Source: Albugo candida
Taxonomy: Eukaryota > Oomycota > Peronosporomycetes > Albuginales > Albuginaceae
Direction: 5' to 3'
Assembly (NCBI GenBank): GCA_905220665.1
Contig: CAJNAR010000149.1
Span: 124,001-188,000 of the forward strand
Length of the DNA stretch: 64,000 bases
Part shown: positions 35,301-45,751 of the stretch, in pieces
How positions within the stretch are numbered: position 1 is the first letter of the stretch
Layout of the letters: every line of letters starts with the position of its first letter
Notes under the pieces: generated by a model
Databases searched by the model: none
What the model was told of the DNA's origin: nothing
What the model saw: only the letters and a program-made list of their open reading frames with translations
Position numbers and translations under genes: made by a program

Positions 35301-36495
35301 GGTGGAAACACGCATTTAAAATGTGGCATCAGATGGACTGGAGCATTTCAATATCAGACTTAAATGTTTCACAACGCCGTCAGTACTACATGGAACAACC
35401 GATGTGGTTTCACTGCGACCAAAATTTACATTACAAAGCTGCTACTCGCCATCAGAGTACGCAGAACGTTTTGTACAATCTTGGTATGGTGGTATGGCTA
35501 CACTTTTCGACGTACGAAGTCTGCAAGACTTTTTTCGTGAAAGCGACACATGGCCAACGAAGGAGGATTTTGTCGATATGTATTACAACGACGAAGAGCT
35601 GAACACATCGGATATGTCTGAAGAAAAGTTGCTGAGTCGACTTTACAATGAAGTCACTCAGATTCTCCAGCGTATCCACTCGACGATTGGTCTCATCACT
35701 TGGATTACACCAACCACAAGTGGCAGATCATTTTATGTGGGAGTAAAAAGCAAGGAAAGGAAACATTATTTCCCATCTATTTCACGCTCACAACTCCCAC
35801 GAATCGTTTGGAAACCTTCCGAACCAACCAAGAGTCATCCGATGTCGGCACATTGGTCATCACGGGAGAGATCGGACGCACTGGATTCAGAACGAGTGGG
35901 AACATTTATGGCTACATCACGGCATCTTCGGAAGCGTGTATTACCAATTTTTGAAAATTTACAGTTTCGTCTAGCCTTTCGAATGTTGCCAGTTCGATCT
36001 CGTTTCTGGTTCTTGAAGGATATTCAGCCCGACATCATATTGTGCACGCAGCCTTCGTGTGGGGCTGTGGAATCCGATCAACATCTCTTTCTAGAGTGCG
36101 ATCACACGGCACACTTATGGAGGGAGTTACTCCCTAGTTGGGATCCGTTTTTCTCCTCTCGACCACGTTGTACGGATATTGCATGTGCAATCGTACCAAC
36201 ACTACGGTCGGATTGGAAAGAATATTTAGCAATTCTATCGGATTTATGGCTTACATTGCAAGCGATGACACTGCACTTCGTCTGGACAGATCGGAATCGT
36301 CGTTTGTTCGATCAGCGATCAGCAACTCCGACAGTTCCAGCACTTTCCGTCATTTATACCACGTTTAGTGCGCACCTTCGGTACTTTCGAAGACAGTGTT
36401 ACGACCAAGAGGAACGCATTCGGCTTGCAAAGGGGCTGGATCAACTCGCAACACAAGGATCATTTGGTGGATTTTTCAGAAGTCGAAGATCCTAG
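32386..36495 (+). pseudogene. LINE ORF2 (endonuclease-reverse transcriptase), frameshifted
   Basis: The domain order is complete. The AP-endonuclease part shows LTVNVNGI, CVQETKF, GGIMTILRSDF, FGDFNTPLD, NRLDYICMS and AGDH. The reverse transcriptase has GMDGLPAAFYQ, NYRPIALLCVDVK, FLDFEKAYD, GVKQGDPLSALLF and FFADDSTLL, so the FADD site is intact. The C-terminus has the zf-RVT pattern CTQPSCG...DQHLFLECDH. At least six frame changes break it: near 32718 (a run of 12 A), 32995, 33255, 34340 (a short A run), 35095 and 35345. No ATG opens the first frame. The copy is inactive unless these are sequencing errors; three lie in or beside homopolymers. Confidence 0.9.
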
Positions 36496-37936
36496 TGCTA
36501 GTTGGCTGGTTATGCTCACAGCGGTGTGGCGCTCACCAATTCGCAAATCGCGGTACTTTTGGACCATTTTACAGCTTTTCAACTTTACAGCATTTACAAG
36601 CTGGACACAGCCTCGTATTAAGGGTGCTGAGGCTACTGCGATACGAGAGTATCAACGAGAAGACATATTATCATCTCTCACAGGTATTTCATGAAACGGT
36701 TTTTGATAGCCTAGGCAACTAGAGAATCAGTTAGTCTAATTCTAGTAATATAGACACCTCCATCTGAGCTGGGTACGGACCCCTATGAGATCACGTTTTG
36801 TTTGGGCTTTGCTTGCGCCCAGCTGTATCTAAGAATTTTTCTTGGCATCCGATGAAAACTCATCGATGCCGGTGCTTTGGAACGCTATGATAGATTATAT
36901 TCAATACATGGCCTGGGTTCAGAATCTTTGTCTCCTTACAAGTAAGCAAAATTAGTTTACACCGCATTTCACTGATATTAAATGAGTGATTCACAGTTTT
37001 CTCGTAGATTTTCCGCCATCTACACGTGATTACTATTTTTCAAGCAGCTCAGCAGAAAAGGAGACGAGTATTTTGCCGAGGAATTGGTATTGCATACAGA
37101 TAGCATCACGAGCACTCGAACACACAGTGCCATGGTTATAGAGCTCGAGCGAGTCATCAGATTAATGCAATAAGCTAGAACGTGTTGAAAGCTTGAGATG
37201 TAGAGGATATTTGAGCCTGAGCGGATAATTGAACGTTATGATGAGCGTAACGACCATATAAAAATTCAGCTCGATGACCTATACAAATCGATAACGTTAA
37301 TGTACCAATCACTCGTGTCTGCCATTCATCAGCGAGAAAAAGCGCAACAATCGCTATAAAATACGGCGTTATTCTCTGGTTTTAATAGCATAAGAGCAGG
37401 AGTATCTATCACTCAACTTGGCTATACATGCGTTGCATTATCTCAGGGATCCTTGGCGATGTTACAAAGTTTACGTAAACACACTTAGAGCATCTGTTGC
37501 AGTAATCTCATAGAGACAAAGAATAGTACATTTAGATCAAAACGTAATCAATAGAATGTAATGGGTACGTCTGCCCCTTGATGTAATCATTCCAGACATT
37601 GCTGCTGATTGCGAAAGATTACACAAGTCAAATCAACAGAAATACAAGCATCCAGAAACTGTAAAGTACTGTGATTGCTTGTGGACGGATAGAACAGCGT
37701 CGCCATTCCACAATAGTCGTGTTCGTTGACTTCAAAATGAGTGTTATCCGTACATTGACTGATGCTTGAGTAATCTCAGAAACATAAGGATTTCGGAGCT
37801 TAGAATGCTGACGGCGATCAGAAAATGACTAGAACGTGGTATACGTGGTAAATTTTGAACGGTTGAATCAAAATACTGGAATTTTCTAAAAAAATGCTAG
37901 AAATAGCGGAACTATGGATACCGTTACTGTTGTGAT
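36496..37936. other. LINE 3' flank and a decayed coiled-coil gene fragment
   Basis: After the LINE coding part there is no intact ORF. Between about 37039 and 37359 (plus) broken frames read like protein: EYFAEELVLHTDSI, then VIELERVIRLMQ and a stop, then RIIERYDERNDHIKIQL ending near REKAQQSL. The pattern is charged and helical and suggests the remains of a coiled-coil protein. I do not recognise the family. Confidence 0.35.
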
Positions 37937-38129
37937 TATAAAGAAAGCGCAACTACTTCTCAGTGCTAAAACATGGAAAGTGATATTAAGAGTTGAAAAC
38001 ACTGTTAAGAACGAATGTATAAACCCCCTCATGAAATGATCGCTCCTTCCAGATAGCTCGAAGACCACTGTTCATGCAAGTTGCCCTTTTCACGACACAC
38101 ATATCCGTCCTGATGCCTAATCCGCTACA
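37937..38129 (-). repeat. 3' LTR of the copia element
   Basis: 193 bp, with the same ends as the 5' LTR and preceded by the polypurine tract. Differences from the 5' LTR are mostly single substitutions. Confidence 0.9.
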
Positions 38130-38403
38130 CTCCCTTTCAACTTGCACTATCGCGAATTCCACTTTCATTGCGTAGTTGTAGTAATTACGGTGCACCAAGT
38201 AGCTTCGTCAGGTAATCAGCAAGTTGCATAGCTGACGGAATATGCTTGAGTTGGATCTCGCCTTGTTCAACGTGGTCCCGAACGAAATGCAACCTGAGGT
38301 CAATGTGTTTATCTCTTGGTGTGTAGCCTCGATTCGTCACAATACTTATCGCCGACTTGTTTTACATGTGCACTGTAGTCGCAGTCTTGCACGTGACACC
38401 CAT

Positions 38404-40352
38404 CTATTTCAGCAAATAACGAATCCATAGAATTTCTTGTGTAGCTAGTGCCACTGCCATATATTCCGCTTCATTAGATGATAAAGCTACCGAAGTTTGG
38501 CGTTTCCTTTTATATACGATAACCGTGCCACCGAGCAGAATAAATACACCAGATGTAGATCGACGAGTCTTCTTGTCATTTCTCCAATTCGCGTCACAGT
38601 ATGCCCAAAGCATAATCTTTTTGTCGTCCGATTTCTTGTACGTAATTCCGTTCTGTTGTGTTCCCATAAGATAATGTAAAACGCGTAAAGCCGCACGCCA
38701 GCCAGTGCATCTGTCGTGGCTGGTCCAAGTACTGCGATAATACTGCCATCGCATAGCTTATATCTGGTCGTGTTGCGTTCGCAATATACAGCAGCGAACC
38801 AACCAACTTGCGATACGAAGTGCTGTCTTTAAGCACTGGTTATGATCCATTAGGAGTTAAGTCCTGACCTGTACAGATGGGATTGCGAACTGCATAGGCT
38901 CCACTTTGCACAAACTTCGAGACCAACTTCGCAATAAATTGGGACTGTTTCAAAACCAACTACCCTTTTTCTTGTGAATAATTCACTTCCATTCCAAAAT
39001 AAACCGCGCAGCTTCAATTGACTTGACAGTAAAATGAAATGTTAATTCCTTGTAAATCGTGTCTGCCTCAGCATCTGACTTACTTCCAACTAGGAGGTCA
39101 CCCACATACAAGACTATCTATGTGGGTGACTTGATGTTTGCATGATTGCATCGAGCAAAATACATGTGTCTGCTCGACACTGTTCGAATCCCATGGTAGA
39201 AAACATGGAGCATACTTTCTTGTGCCAGACCGCAACCGCTTGCTTCAGCCCATTTAAGCTGCGTCGTAATTTGCACACCATTCCACGTGCAATCTGAGCT
39301 CCAATGGGTGGCTCCATGAAAACTTCTTCTTCCAAGTCACCGTTTTAAAACGCTGTTGCCACGTCGAATTGCCGGATTACATATTGCATGCTGCTGCAAC
39401 AAACCTACAGAAACACGCGAATCGTATTTGAGCATGCAACAGGTTAATATGTGTCGAATTAATCAAAGCCACGCGTTTGTAAATATCCGAGGGCAGCCAA
39501 ACGCGCTTTGTAACGAACGATATCACAGTTTTCATCCTACTTATTCCCAAATACCCACTTGTGACCTATGACCTTGACACCCGAAGGACGGTAGAAAACG
39601 TCCCATGTGTGGTTCTTACGATAAGCTTCAACTTCTGCCTGAACAGCTTTTTTCCATTGTTCTGAATTCGTTGACTTCAACCCTTTTCGAAACTTCATCG
39701 GTACGTCAGTGGCAGAAAGCGAAATTTCGTAATTGTCAACACATTGACGTTTGGGTTCCGGCTCGACTCGTTCGCTATAAACGGGCGATCCATCAGTCAG
39801 GAGTGGGAGATTAACACTATCCTCTTCAAAGCCATCATTAGTGAGTAGAATAGATGAAATAGAAGAACGATAAGGTTTTTTGTTCGACCCCGAGTATATC
39901 TCAAGTCGGGTATCTGGCGGGGGGTGGGAATCCGCATAACGTATAATAGTTCGTGATGGGTCAGATATTCCTGGAAGCATTTTTGTACCGTTATTGCCAC
40001 TTTCAACGACAGTCTCGCTTGGTGTACTACCTGTCGTTGTGTTGATTGGTTGTATATCTGTACGCCCCCCCCCCTCTGTCGGAACCATTGCTAAGGTGTT
40101 GAGATTTCCAGACGCATCCACAACTATGTCTTCCCAGCTTGTATTCATGTCAGCGGTGTCATCTACGTCCCTACCCACAGCATCTTTAGTATTGTTCGAA
40201 TCGGGTAAGCCCACCGTCACTTCGTCGTATTCATCATGAAAGTGTTGGCATTGAACAAAAGACTCACTTGAAACAACCACATCTTTGTACCGAATTGGAG
40301 GTCGCTCGTCTAACGCAATGGATCTAGTGATTACCAATCGTTCTCTCACCAA
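38404..40352 (-). pseudogene. Copia reverse transcriptase and RNase H, broken
   Basis: Pieces in order are a linker and RT start (EQWKKAVQAEVEAYRKN, GHKWVF) at 39537-40352, MVCKLRRSLNGLKQA at 39114-39335, and an active site read as LYVGDLLVG near 39100, where copia has YVDD. Then follow YRKLVGSLLYIANATRPDI (38594-38836) and the RNase H end with DANWRNDKKTRRSTSG and LSSNEAEYMAVALATQE (38404-38754). Frames change several times and the catalytic Asp pair is reduced to Gly-Asp. Confidence 0.8.
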
Positions 40353-40421
40353 ATCCCATACTCGGTATGCCTTTGATGTGTCCGAATACCCAAGAAAAAT
40401 ACCCTTGTTTGCTTTGTTGTC

Positions 40422-41162
40422 CTATTTAGTTCGCTTGCAATCTGCAACTCGTAGATGTCCAGTAGAACTAAAAACACGAAAATAACTTAGGTCTGGCTTG
40501 GACCCATAGAGCGTTTCATACGGACTAGTGGTAGAGCGCGCAGTATTCGGAATTCGATTGATGGTGTAGGCACCCGTCATAATCGCTTCACACCACCAGA
40601 TACGATCCATTTCCATGTGGTACATCATCGTGCGGGCCATCTCGACAAGGGTTCAATTCATCCTCTCTGCTGACCCGTTTTGTTGCGGATTGTATGGCAC
40701 GCTTGTCTGGTGAAGAATACCGTGACCTGCACAGTACTTGTTGAAACGATGATTCATATACTCTCCACCATTGTAACTTCGAATGCACTTGATCTTGCAA
40801 GCCGTTTCCGTCTCTACCATAACACGAAACGCCTTGATTCGCTCCAAAACTAGGGACTTTGTTGCTAGCAAATATACGTAGACAAAGCGGCTGTAATCGT
40901 CAATAAATGTGAGTACGTATAGAGCACCACCCTTCGACTTCGAGCTCATAGGTCCCATAAGATCAGTGTGTACTATTTTAAGCGGCCACCTCGTTTGTAC
41001 TTCACTGCCTGAAGTATGACTGAACGGGCTGTTCCTCATTTTGCCACGCGCACATCCATCACATACACCGCCATCAAATGCAACGACTCCTAAATACCAT
41101 CGCAAGCCTTTATCGCTTGCAAGATCTTGTTTGCAGACACGTGACCTAGGCGAGCATGCCAT
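40422..41162 (-). pseudogene. Copia integrase, catalytic Asp replaced
   Basis: The core motifs are VHTDLMGPM (first Asp), FIDDYSRFVYVYLL, then IRSYNGGEY where copia integrases have RSDNGGE, and QQNGSAERMN (Glu). The second catalytic Asp is Tyr (codon near 40774). A stop follows AERMN, and the next frame continues MARTMMYHMEM...WWCEAIMTGAYTINR. Confidence 0.8.
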
Positions 41163-41229
41163 AGTCCATTAGTTTCATTTTTTGCAACTCTGCTCTCAGC
41201 CTTGTGTGCCTCCAATGCGACATGTTATT

Positions 41230-41652
41230 TCACATTCCACGTAAGCAGCTTTCCCACTTCTTAATTACTGCTACAGTCACTTCGTTACTCACCAGTATTG
41301 CTTGATCGCGCTTAAACTGAACCAGCACGCCTCGGGCTGTCAACACTGGTACAGAAACCAATTTCTTGTCTAGTCCAGGCACATGTAACACTTCTGTTAG
41401 CTTGACTGTGCGACCATTTTCGAGTATAAATCGTACTGCGCCTGTTCCGTGTGCCTGTAACTGCTGTCCATTCGCCACAGTGATGCAAGTTGGGGTACTT
41501 AGGGTACTTAAATCCTCATATTCCACGAATTCACTCTTGCCATCAGTCATGTGACGACTTGCCCCACTATCCAGCAACCAAGTCGTACTTGAAATTGTTT
41601 CGTCACTTGATGCCGAAAAACCAAGTTCATCACCAGGTTTCGATGGTTTCAC
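41230..41652 (-). pseudogene. Copia aspartic protease region
   Basis: The frame contains WLLDSGASRHMT, the DSGA protease motif, followed by VANGQQLQAHGTG and LTEVLHVPGLDKKLVSVP, typical of copia protease. The catalytic Asp is present. The frame ends at a stop before the integrase, so it is not part of a continuous polyprotein. Confidence 0.8.
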
Positions 41653-41736
41653 GTTGCGATACTGATATCGTTTGTGACCGTGCCAGCCAAAACTGAAACA
41701 ATTGCCTTGAAAAATAGCGTTAGCATGTCCTCTTCT

Positions 41737-42404
41737 TCAAATTTGGTGGCGAACAACATGTTCTTCTTGTCCACAGTTTCCTTCAAAGTGTCGAGGTTCA
41801 TTACGATGAAATTGCGCCTTGAAATCGGTTTCCTTCTTGACTCGCCTCTGAAGAGTGTCATACTCCAGGCGGAGCATCTCTTTCGTGTCCAGCAGTGTCA
41901 CGTTGCTGTGTGCCTCAATAATGCGTACCATATCATCATATTCGGATGATAAACTTCCCAAAAGTAAAACCAGCTTTTCATCATCATCCATGCTGTCACC
42001 GGCAGCCCTATGCTTTAGACACAGCTCATCAGACTTGAGTAGATGATCCATAAGACTTGCACCAGTCTCCATCACAAATTCATGTAGTTGCATTCGAGGT
42101 TGCACTCGGTTGTGAAGGTTTTTCTTCGCAAAGAACGTCTTTAAACCTCCCAAGCCTCAATAGCCGACCCACATTCCCGAACCATACACTAATAGGTTGG
42201 AGAGAGCAGCTTCACCAGCACAGACAAAGCCTTCATGTTGGCGACTTTCCATTCGGGATGCTCCTGCAGCACTGCCGGCTCTGGTTTGATCATACCGTGA
42301 TCCAAAAGTTTCTTGCGCGCGAAGGTCATGCGTGCATTGAATTCCCACACGAAATAGTTGTCATCCGTGAGGATGTCATTGGTAGCTAATGTATTTGGGC
42401 TCAT
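41737..42404 (-). pseudogene. Copia gag, frameshifted
   Basis: The frame starts at ATG 42404 (MSPNTLATNDIL), runs through NYFVWEFNARMTFARKKL and stops near 42189. It continues in another frame from 42153 (MQLHEFVMETGASLMDHL, LLGSLSSEYDDMVRII), the UBN2/gag pattern of copia elements. The CCHC knuckle expected at the end is degenerate (GNCGQEEHVVRH). Confidence 0.75.
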
Positions 42405-42408
42405 AATC
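42397..42408 (-). other. Copia primer binding site matching the initiator-tRNA anticodon arm
   Basis: The 12 bases next to the 5' LTR read GATTATGAGCCC on the coding strand. They complement GGGCUCAUAAUC, almost exactly the anticodon stem-loop of eukaryotic initiator tRNA-Met (GGGCUCAUAACC). Drosophila copia primes from this half-tRNA region. The ATG inside the site is also the first codon of the gag frame. Confidence 0.65.
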
Positions 42409-42601
42409 TATAACGAAAGCACAACTACTTCTCAGTGCTAAAAAATGGAAAGTGATATTAAGAGTTAGAAAAACTGGTAAGAATGAATATATAAATCCCT
42501 TCATAAACTGATCACTCCTTCCAGATAGTTCGAAGACCACTGTTCATGCAAGTTGCCCTTTTCATGACACACATAACCGTCGTGATGCCTAATCCGCTAC
42601 A
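42409..42601 (-). repeat. 5' LTR of the copia element
   Basis: 193 bp, the same length as the other LTR. On the coding strand it starts TGTAGCGGATTAGGCATCA and ends TTATA. It should hold the element promoter. Confidence 0.9.
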
Positions 42602-42846
42602 GTGATTACATGCCGCCAAATGAGACCGATCTAGGATACCAGAGTTCAAATGTGGCTTTGCGATCATGTCGCAAGACAAACGTTCTTACCTAAATCTCCA
42701 TATCCATGGAGTATTCTTGGAGAGGAAGGAAGATTCCAAGAATGCTCCAGCAGATGTGATATCTCTACTCAAAATCAGCACGTTCACTATTTAATTTCCA
42801 TTTTCGGTTCTCCTTCGCACACCAGAGATACAGTCAGTTTAACATC

Positions 42847-43225
42847 ATGGAGTCAATGATCCTCCTACAATTCCTCTCGTCTCTATGTCTCATCACATCA
42901 GCACATGATAAGGACATTAATACCGCAGGAAGTACAGTGCTGAAGAATTCTTCAGCTTTAGCAATCAGAAATAAGACATTACAAAACAATTATACTGCAT
43001 TGATTGGAAACAACGTGGCAGTTTGAAAGAATTCTTAAATAAGGAGTCGGTGAACAGACCCAGGACATTAATGTCGCTGGAATCACTATAATGAAGAATT
43101 CGTCAGTGTTGGCGATCAACAATAGGGTATTGAAACATAATACTATCGCATTTGTTGGTAACAATGTGGCCATTCAAAAGAACTCTGAAATCGAAAAAGA
43201 GTCGGCTGAGCAGGTTCCTGCTTGA
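42847..43225 (+). pseudogene. Small secreted protein with a duplicated 151-bp coding repeat
   Basis: ATG 42847 opens a 59-codon ORF ending at 43026. Its first 19 residues are a clear signal peptide (ILLQFLSSLCLITSA) followed by HDKDINTAG. The coding sequence from 42913 is repeated from 43064 with an offset of 151 bp. Repeat 1 reads VLKNSSALAIRNKTLQNN...ALIGNNVAV and then a stop. Repeat 2 reads IMKNSSVLAINNRVLKHN...AFVGNNVAIQKNSEIE and ends at 43225. The second repeat is in another frame because 151 is not a multiple of three. Either only the short form is made or the gene is dead. No family was recognised; a secreted host-interaction protein is possible. Confidence 0.5.
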
Positions 43226-43229
43226 CCTG

Positions 43230-43573
43230 CTTCCCAGTAGAGAGACATTCTGATTATGCCATAAGAGGTGGATTCGGAACAATTCTCTGACACGTAATGC
43301 CCAATCGGCTATTGTTGGTGCATGAGTACGTTTCGTCAGCTTGTGCACAGAAAAACTGATGTCTGGACGGGTGCAGCACGCAAACCATAAAAGGCTCCCA
43401 GCCAGAGACTGAAACGTTTTTATCGTTAACTTCTTGACTGAACGCGTCTTCAAGCACTCCGAATTTGATGCTGTGCTATCACTGGAGTCTTGACCAATAG
43501 GTGTGAGAACCGGATGCGCTTCATCTGGACCCATTTTCGTTATCAATTCACATATGAGCGGTTTCTGATCCAA
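43230..43573 (-). pseudogene. Fragment of a second copia RT/RNase H
   Basis: The frame contains FQSLAGSLLWFACCTRPDI and FSVHKLTKRTHAPTIADW, the RT-RNase H connection of copia. The sequence differs from the full element next to it (there YRKLVGSLLYIANATRPDI), so it belongs to a different lineage. No LTR was found nearby. Confidence 0.75.
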
Positions 43574-43657
43574 AAAAAAATTTCCATCTTATTCGTTTTT
43601 GCGAACTCGCGTTCCCATGAGCTTGCTGACGGGTCCGAGACATGATAGTTTCAATTC

Positions 43658-44419
43658 AATATACCAATTTCTAAAAGACGCCGATACCTATAAAGCTCTG
43701 ATACATCTGCGCAAGAAAGCATGCGTATATTAGTCGCCTCTTGTGAAAGGTGAGCGCACTGATATATGACAAAACGTATCTAGTTCTTTAGCCTTCTCCG
43801 TTTTCCTCAATTTAAACTGACCGAGAAGTGTGCCCTTTGGTGTGAGCTTTTTTACCACGTACCACTAAATACGTGAATCTCTCGATTACTTGCGATTGTT
43901 CGCTCACATAAGCTGAGTAGTCAATTTACGAAAGATATAACCTTGATATCATGCTGAGTGACAAAATTCGGATGACAGAGTGTCATGAGAGAACATTCAT
44001 ATGTGTTAAGTATACGAAAGCCAGACAAATATTGGGACGAGAAAGTTCATTGTGGATTATGCATCGAGTCAGCATTTTTGAATACAGCAAAAACACTCAC
44101 CCGTTTAAGGTGATAGCTGTGACTTAATATACCAATTCTGAAAGACGCTGAAACCTATAAATCACTTATGCCTCTGCGCACTTTCTCTGTAAACCGTGAA
44201 CGCAATGACATATGAAGAAACGTAGCTAGTTCTTTAGCCTTTTTCGTTTTCCTCAATTTTAACTGAACAAAAAGTGTGCACTTTGGTTTGAGCTCTTTTA
44301 CCACGTATCACTAAATACTTGATTCTCTCGATTACTTGCGATTGTTCGCTCACATAAGCTGAGTAGTCAATCTACGAAAGATGTAACCTTTATGTCATGC
44401 TGAGTGACAAAATTCGGAT
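43658..44419. repeat. Direct repeat pair of about 300 bp
   Basis: 43658-43973 and about 44126-44419 align along their length, from AATATACCAATT to GAGTGACAAAATTCGGAT, with moderate divergence. They are non-coding. The second copy ends exactly where the tandem block begins at 44419. They could be remains of an LTR pair, but no TG...CA ends were found. Confidence 0.75.
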
Positions 44420-44609
44420 CCTTCCATCACGTAATATTCCTTGCCGTCCTCCAATCCACCTGATTCAACTTCGCTTTCTATATCTCCTGAGCAATTCGGT
44501 ATCTAACTGCAGAGAGCTTCGATTGGGTCAGAGCCTTCACAAAATCTCGTCGTTCAATTGATTCCTCCACTCCACTGCGCCTCTTTCATCTGTAATAAAC
44601 CCATTAAAT

Positions 44610-44985
44610 TCAGACAGATCGCAAATGTGATTGCCAGAGGCACCACTCTATTTCGAAGCGTCGAATCGCGACACAAAATCCAATCGGCTGGCTTGATATG
44701 GTTCGTACACTAGAGCCAATGTCATCAATAGCAAGCGCGTCTTCTAGCGGCGAAGAAGAAGACGTTTGATGCCCTTCCGATTTGATTGAATATCGCCTTC
44801 GCTTTGGGATATGCTTTGGCCGTTCGATCTTCATGCTCGACGACAAGTGTTTCGGGCACCATGCGATATAATGGATGAGGTAGACATGCAGCAAAGCGCA
44901 TCCAACATGATACGATTGTGTGCGTGTGCAAAGGCACACTGAAGTTTGCTGAGGCCTTTTCTAACCTTTCAGATACCGCACACAA
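44610..44985 (-). pseudogene. Truncated copy of the PHD gene 3' end
   Basis: The minus strand reads QSYHVGCALLHVYL, AWCPKHLSSSM and HIPKRRRYSIKS, nearly identical to the C-terminus of the intact PHD protein (YHVGCALVHGYL, AWCPKHLSSSM, HIPKRRRYSINS). Small indels shift the frame upstream of this piece. The last ORF runs on for 50 codons past the parent stop. Confidence 0.85.
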
Positions 44986-45010
44986 GCGCTAATCGATCAC
45001 GAAGGGAACT

Positions 45011-45751
45011 TTGTCGGGTAGGGAAATACAACACTTAAAAACAGAAATATATCGAAAGCGATTTAGTGCACTTCTTAAGCGAAGCATACCGGTTTTCTTG
45101 CCGCAGGAGGATGCGAGTTACATGAAATCATCAAGACATTCAATTCAGCGTAATGGGGATGATAGACGCATTGAGGCGCTGAATGGAGGAAAATCACAGA
45201 ATGATTACGTCGCCGTCGCTAGGTCAGTGGTAGAGCCTACGAGTGTGTCGAGGTAAGCTAAAAGTGAAGAAGACTCACTTTTCGAATGTAAATTGATTTT
45301 TGCTGCATACTGCGTTTAGGTTCTTAAGCACTACATATCGTCAGCAGCCTCCAGTGCTGCTAGTCTGGCTCGTGATCAAAATATCGGCTCCAAAGCTTCT
45401 TCCGGATGGTCTTTTGTCCAAAATACGCTGGATGACCTCAATTTAAGAGAAAATGTTAAGACGGGCGCTTCGACTGGTTGGTCTGCGCTTTCTACCGCTA
45501 CCAAAAGTGTTTGGAATGCAGATCAATGCGCAGAGGATAGTCCGATCAGTCGAAATACTGTTGCAAGGTCTGAGTCAGATAGCGAGGTCTCATCGGGACA
45601 TTCTTTTGCTGTGGAAGAAAGAAGCACCATACCACATTGCGAGCCTGTTGCTACCACGTCAGATTCCGCGTCTTCACATGGAATGTCTCTCAGTCAAAAG
45701 GATACAAGCCAATGCGCTTCCCCGCCGCTCCAAAAGTCAAATAGCACTTAA
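45011..45751 (+). pseudogene. ArfGAP1-like gene fragment A (no zinc finger)
   Basis: 45011-45256 reads LKTEIYRKRFSALLKRSIP and GDDRRIEALNGGKSQNDYV. After a possible intron (GTAAGC...TTTAG) 45323-45751 reads on without a stop: HYISSAASSAASLARDQ, SSGWSFVQNTLDDLNL and ASTGWSALSTATKSVW. This is the C-terminal half of an ArfGAP1-type Arf GTPase activator, whose catalytic C4 zinc finger at the N-terminus is missing. The frames of the two parts do not join cleanly. It probably came along as a passenger of the duplication. Confidence 0.6.

Larger units (their letters stand above)
29901..36495 (+). mobile_element. Two-ORF non-LTR retrotransposon (L1/Tx1-like LINE)
   Basis: ORF1 plus an ORF2 with an AP-type endonuclease, RT and C-terminal zinc finger defines an L1-like element. 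Limits are given as the coding part only. The 5' UTR probably starts within or before the foldback arm at about 29600. The 3' UTR may run to about 36835, where GTTTGGGCTTTGCTTGCGCCCAG could form a small hairpin. No poly(A) tail or target duplication was seen. Confidence 0.75.
37937..42601 (-). mobile_element. Ty1/copia LTR retrotransposon, full length but inactivated
   Basis: 193-bp LTRs lie at both ends (42409-42601 is the 5' LTR, 37937-38129 the 3' LTR), flanked by a 5-bp target duplication GTGAT (37932-37936 and 42602-42606). Internal order on the minus strand is gag, protease, integrase, RT, RNase H, the copia order. LTRs begin TG on the coding strand but end TA instead of CA. A purine tract GAAAGGGAG (38138 to 38130) abuts the 3' LTR. 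The polyprotein is broken by many stops and shifts and has catalytic substitutions. LTRs differ at a modest number of sites, so the insertion is not brand new. Confidence 0.9.

Noticed and set aside
40065..40076. C-homopolymer in the copia linker, and a G run near 21645
   Set aside because: Simple homopolymers; no wider G-quadruplex or repeat pattern.
45215..45260. tRNA D-arm-like sequence (TCAGTGGTAGAGC)
   Set aside because: No anticodon arm, T-arm or acceptor stem follows, and it lies inside the ArfGAP fragment; the unit B copy near 50335 is diverged in the same place.
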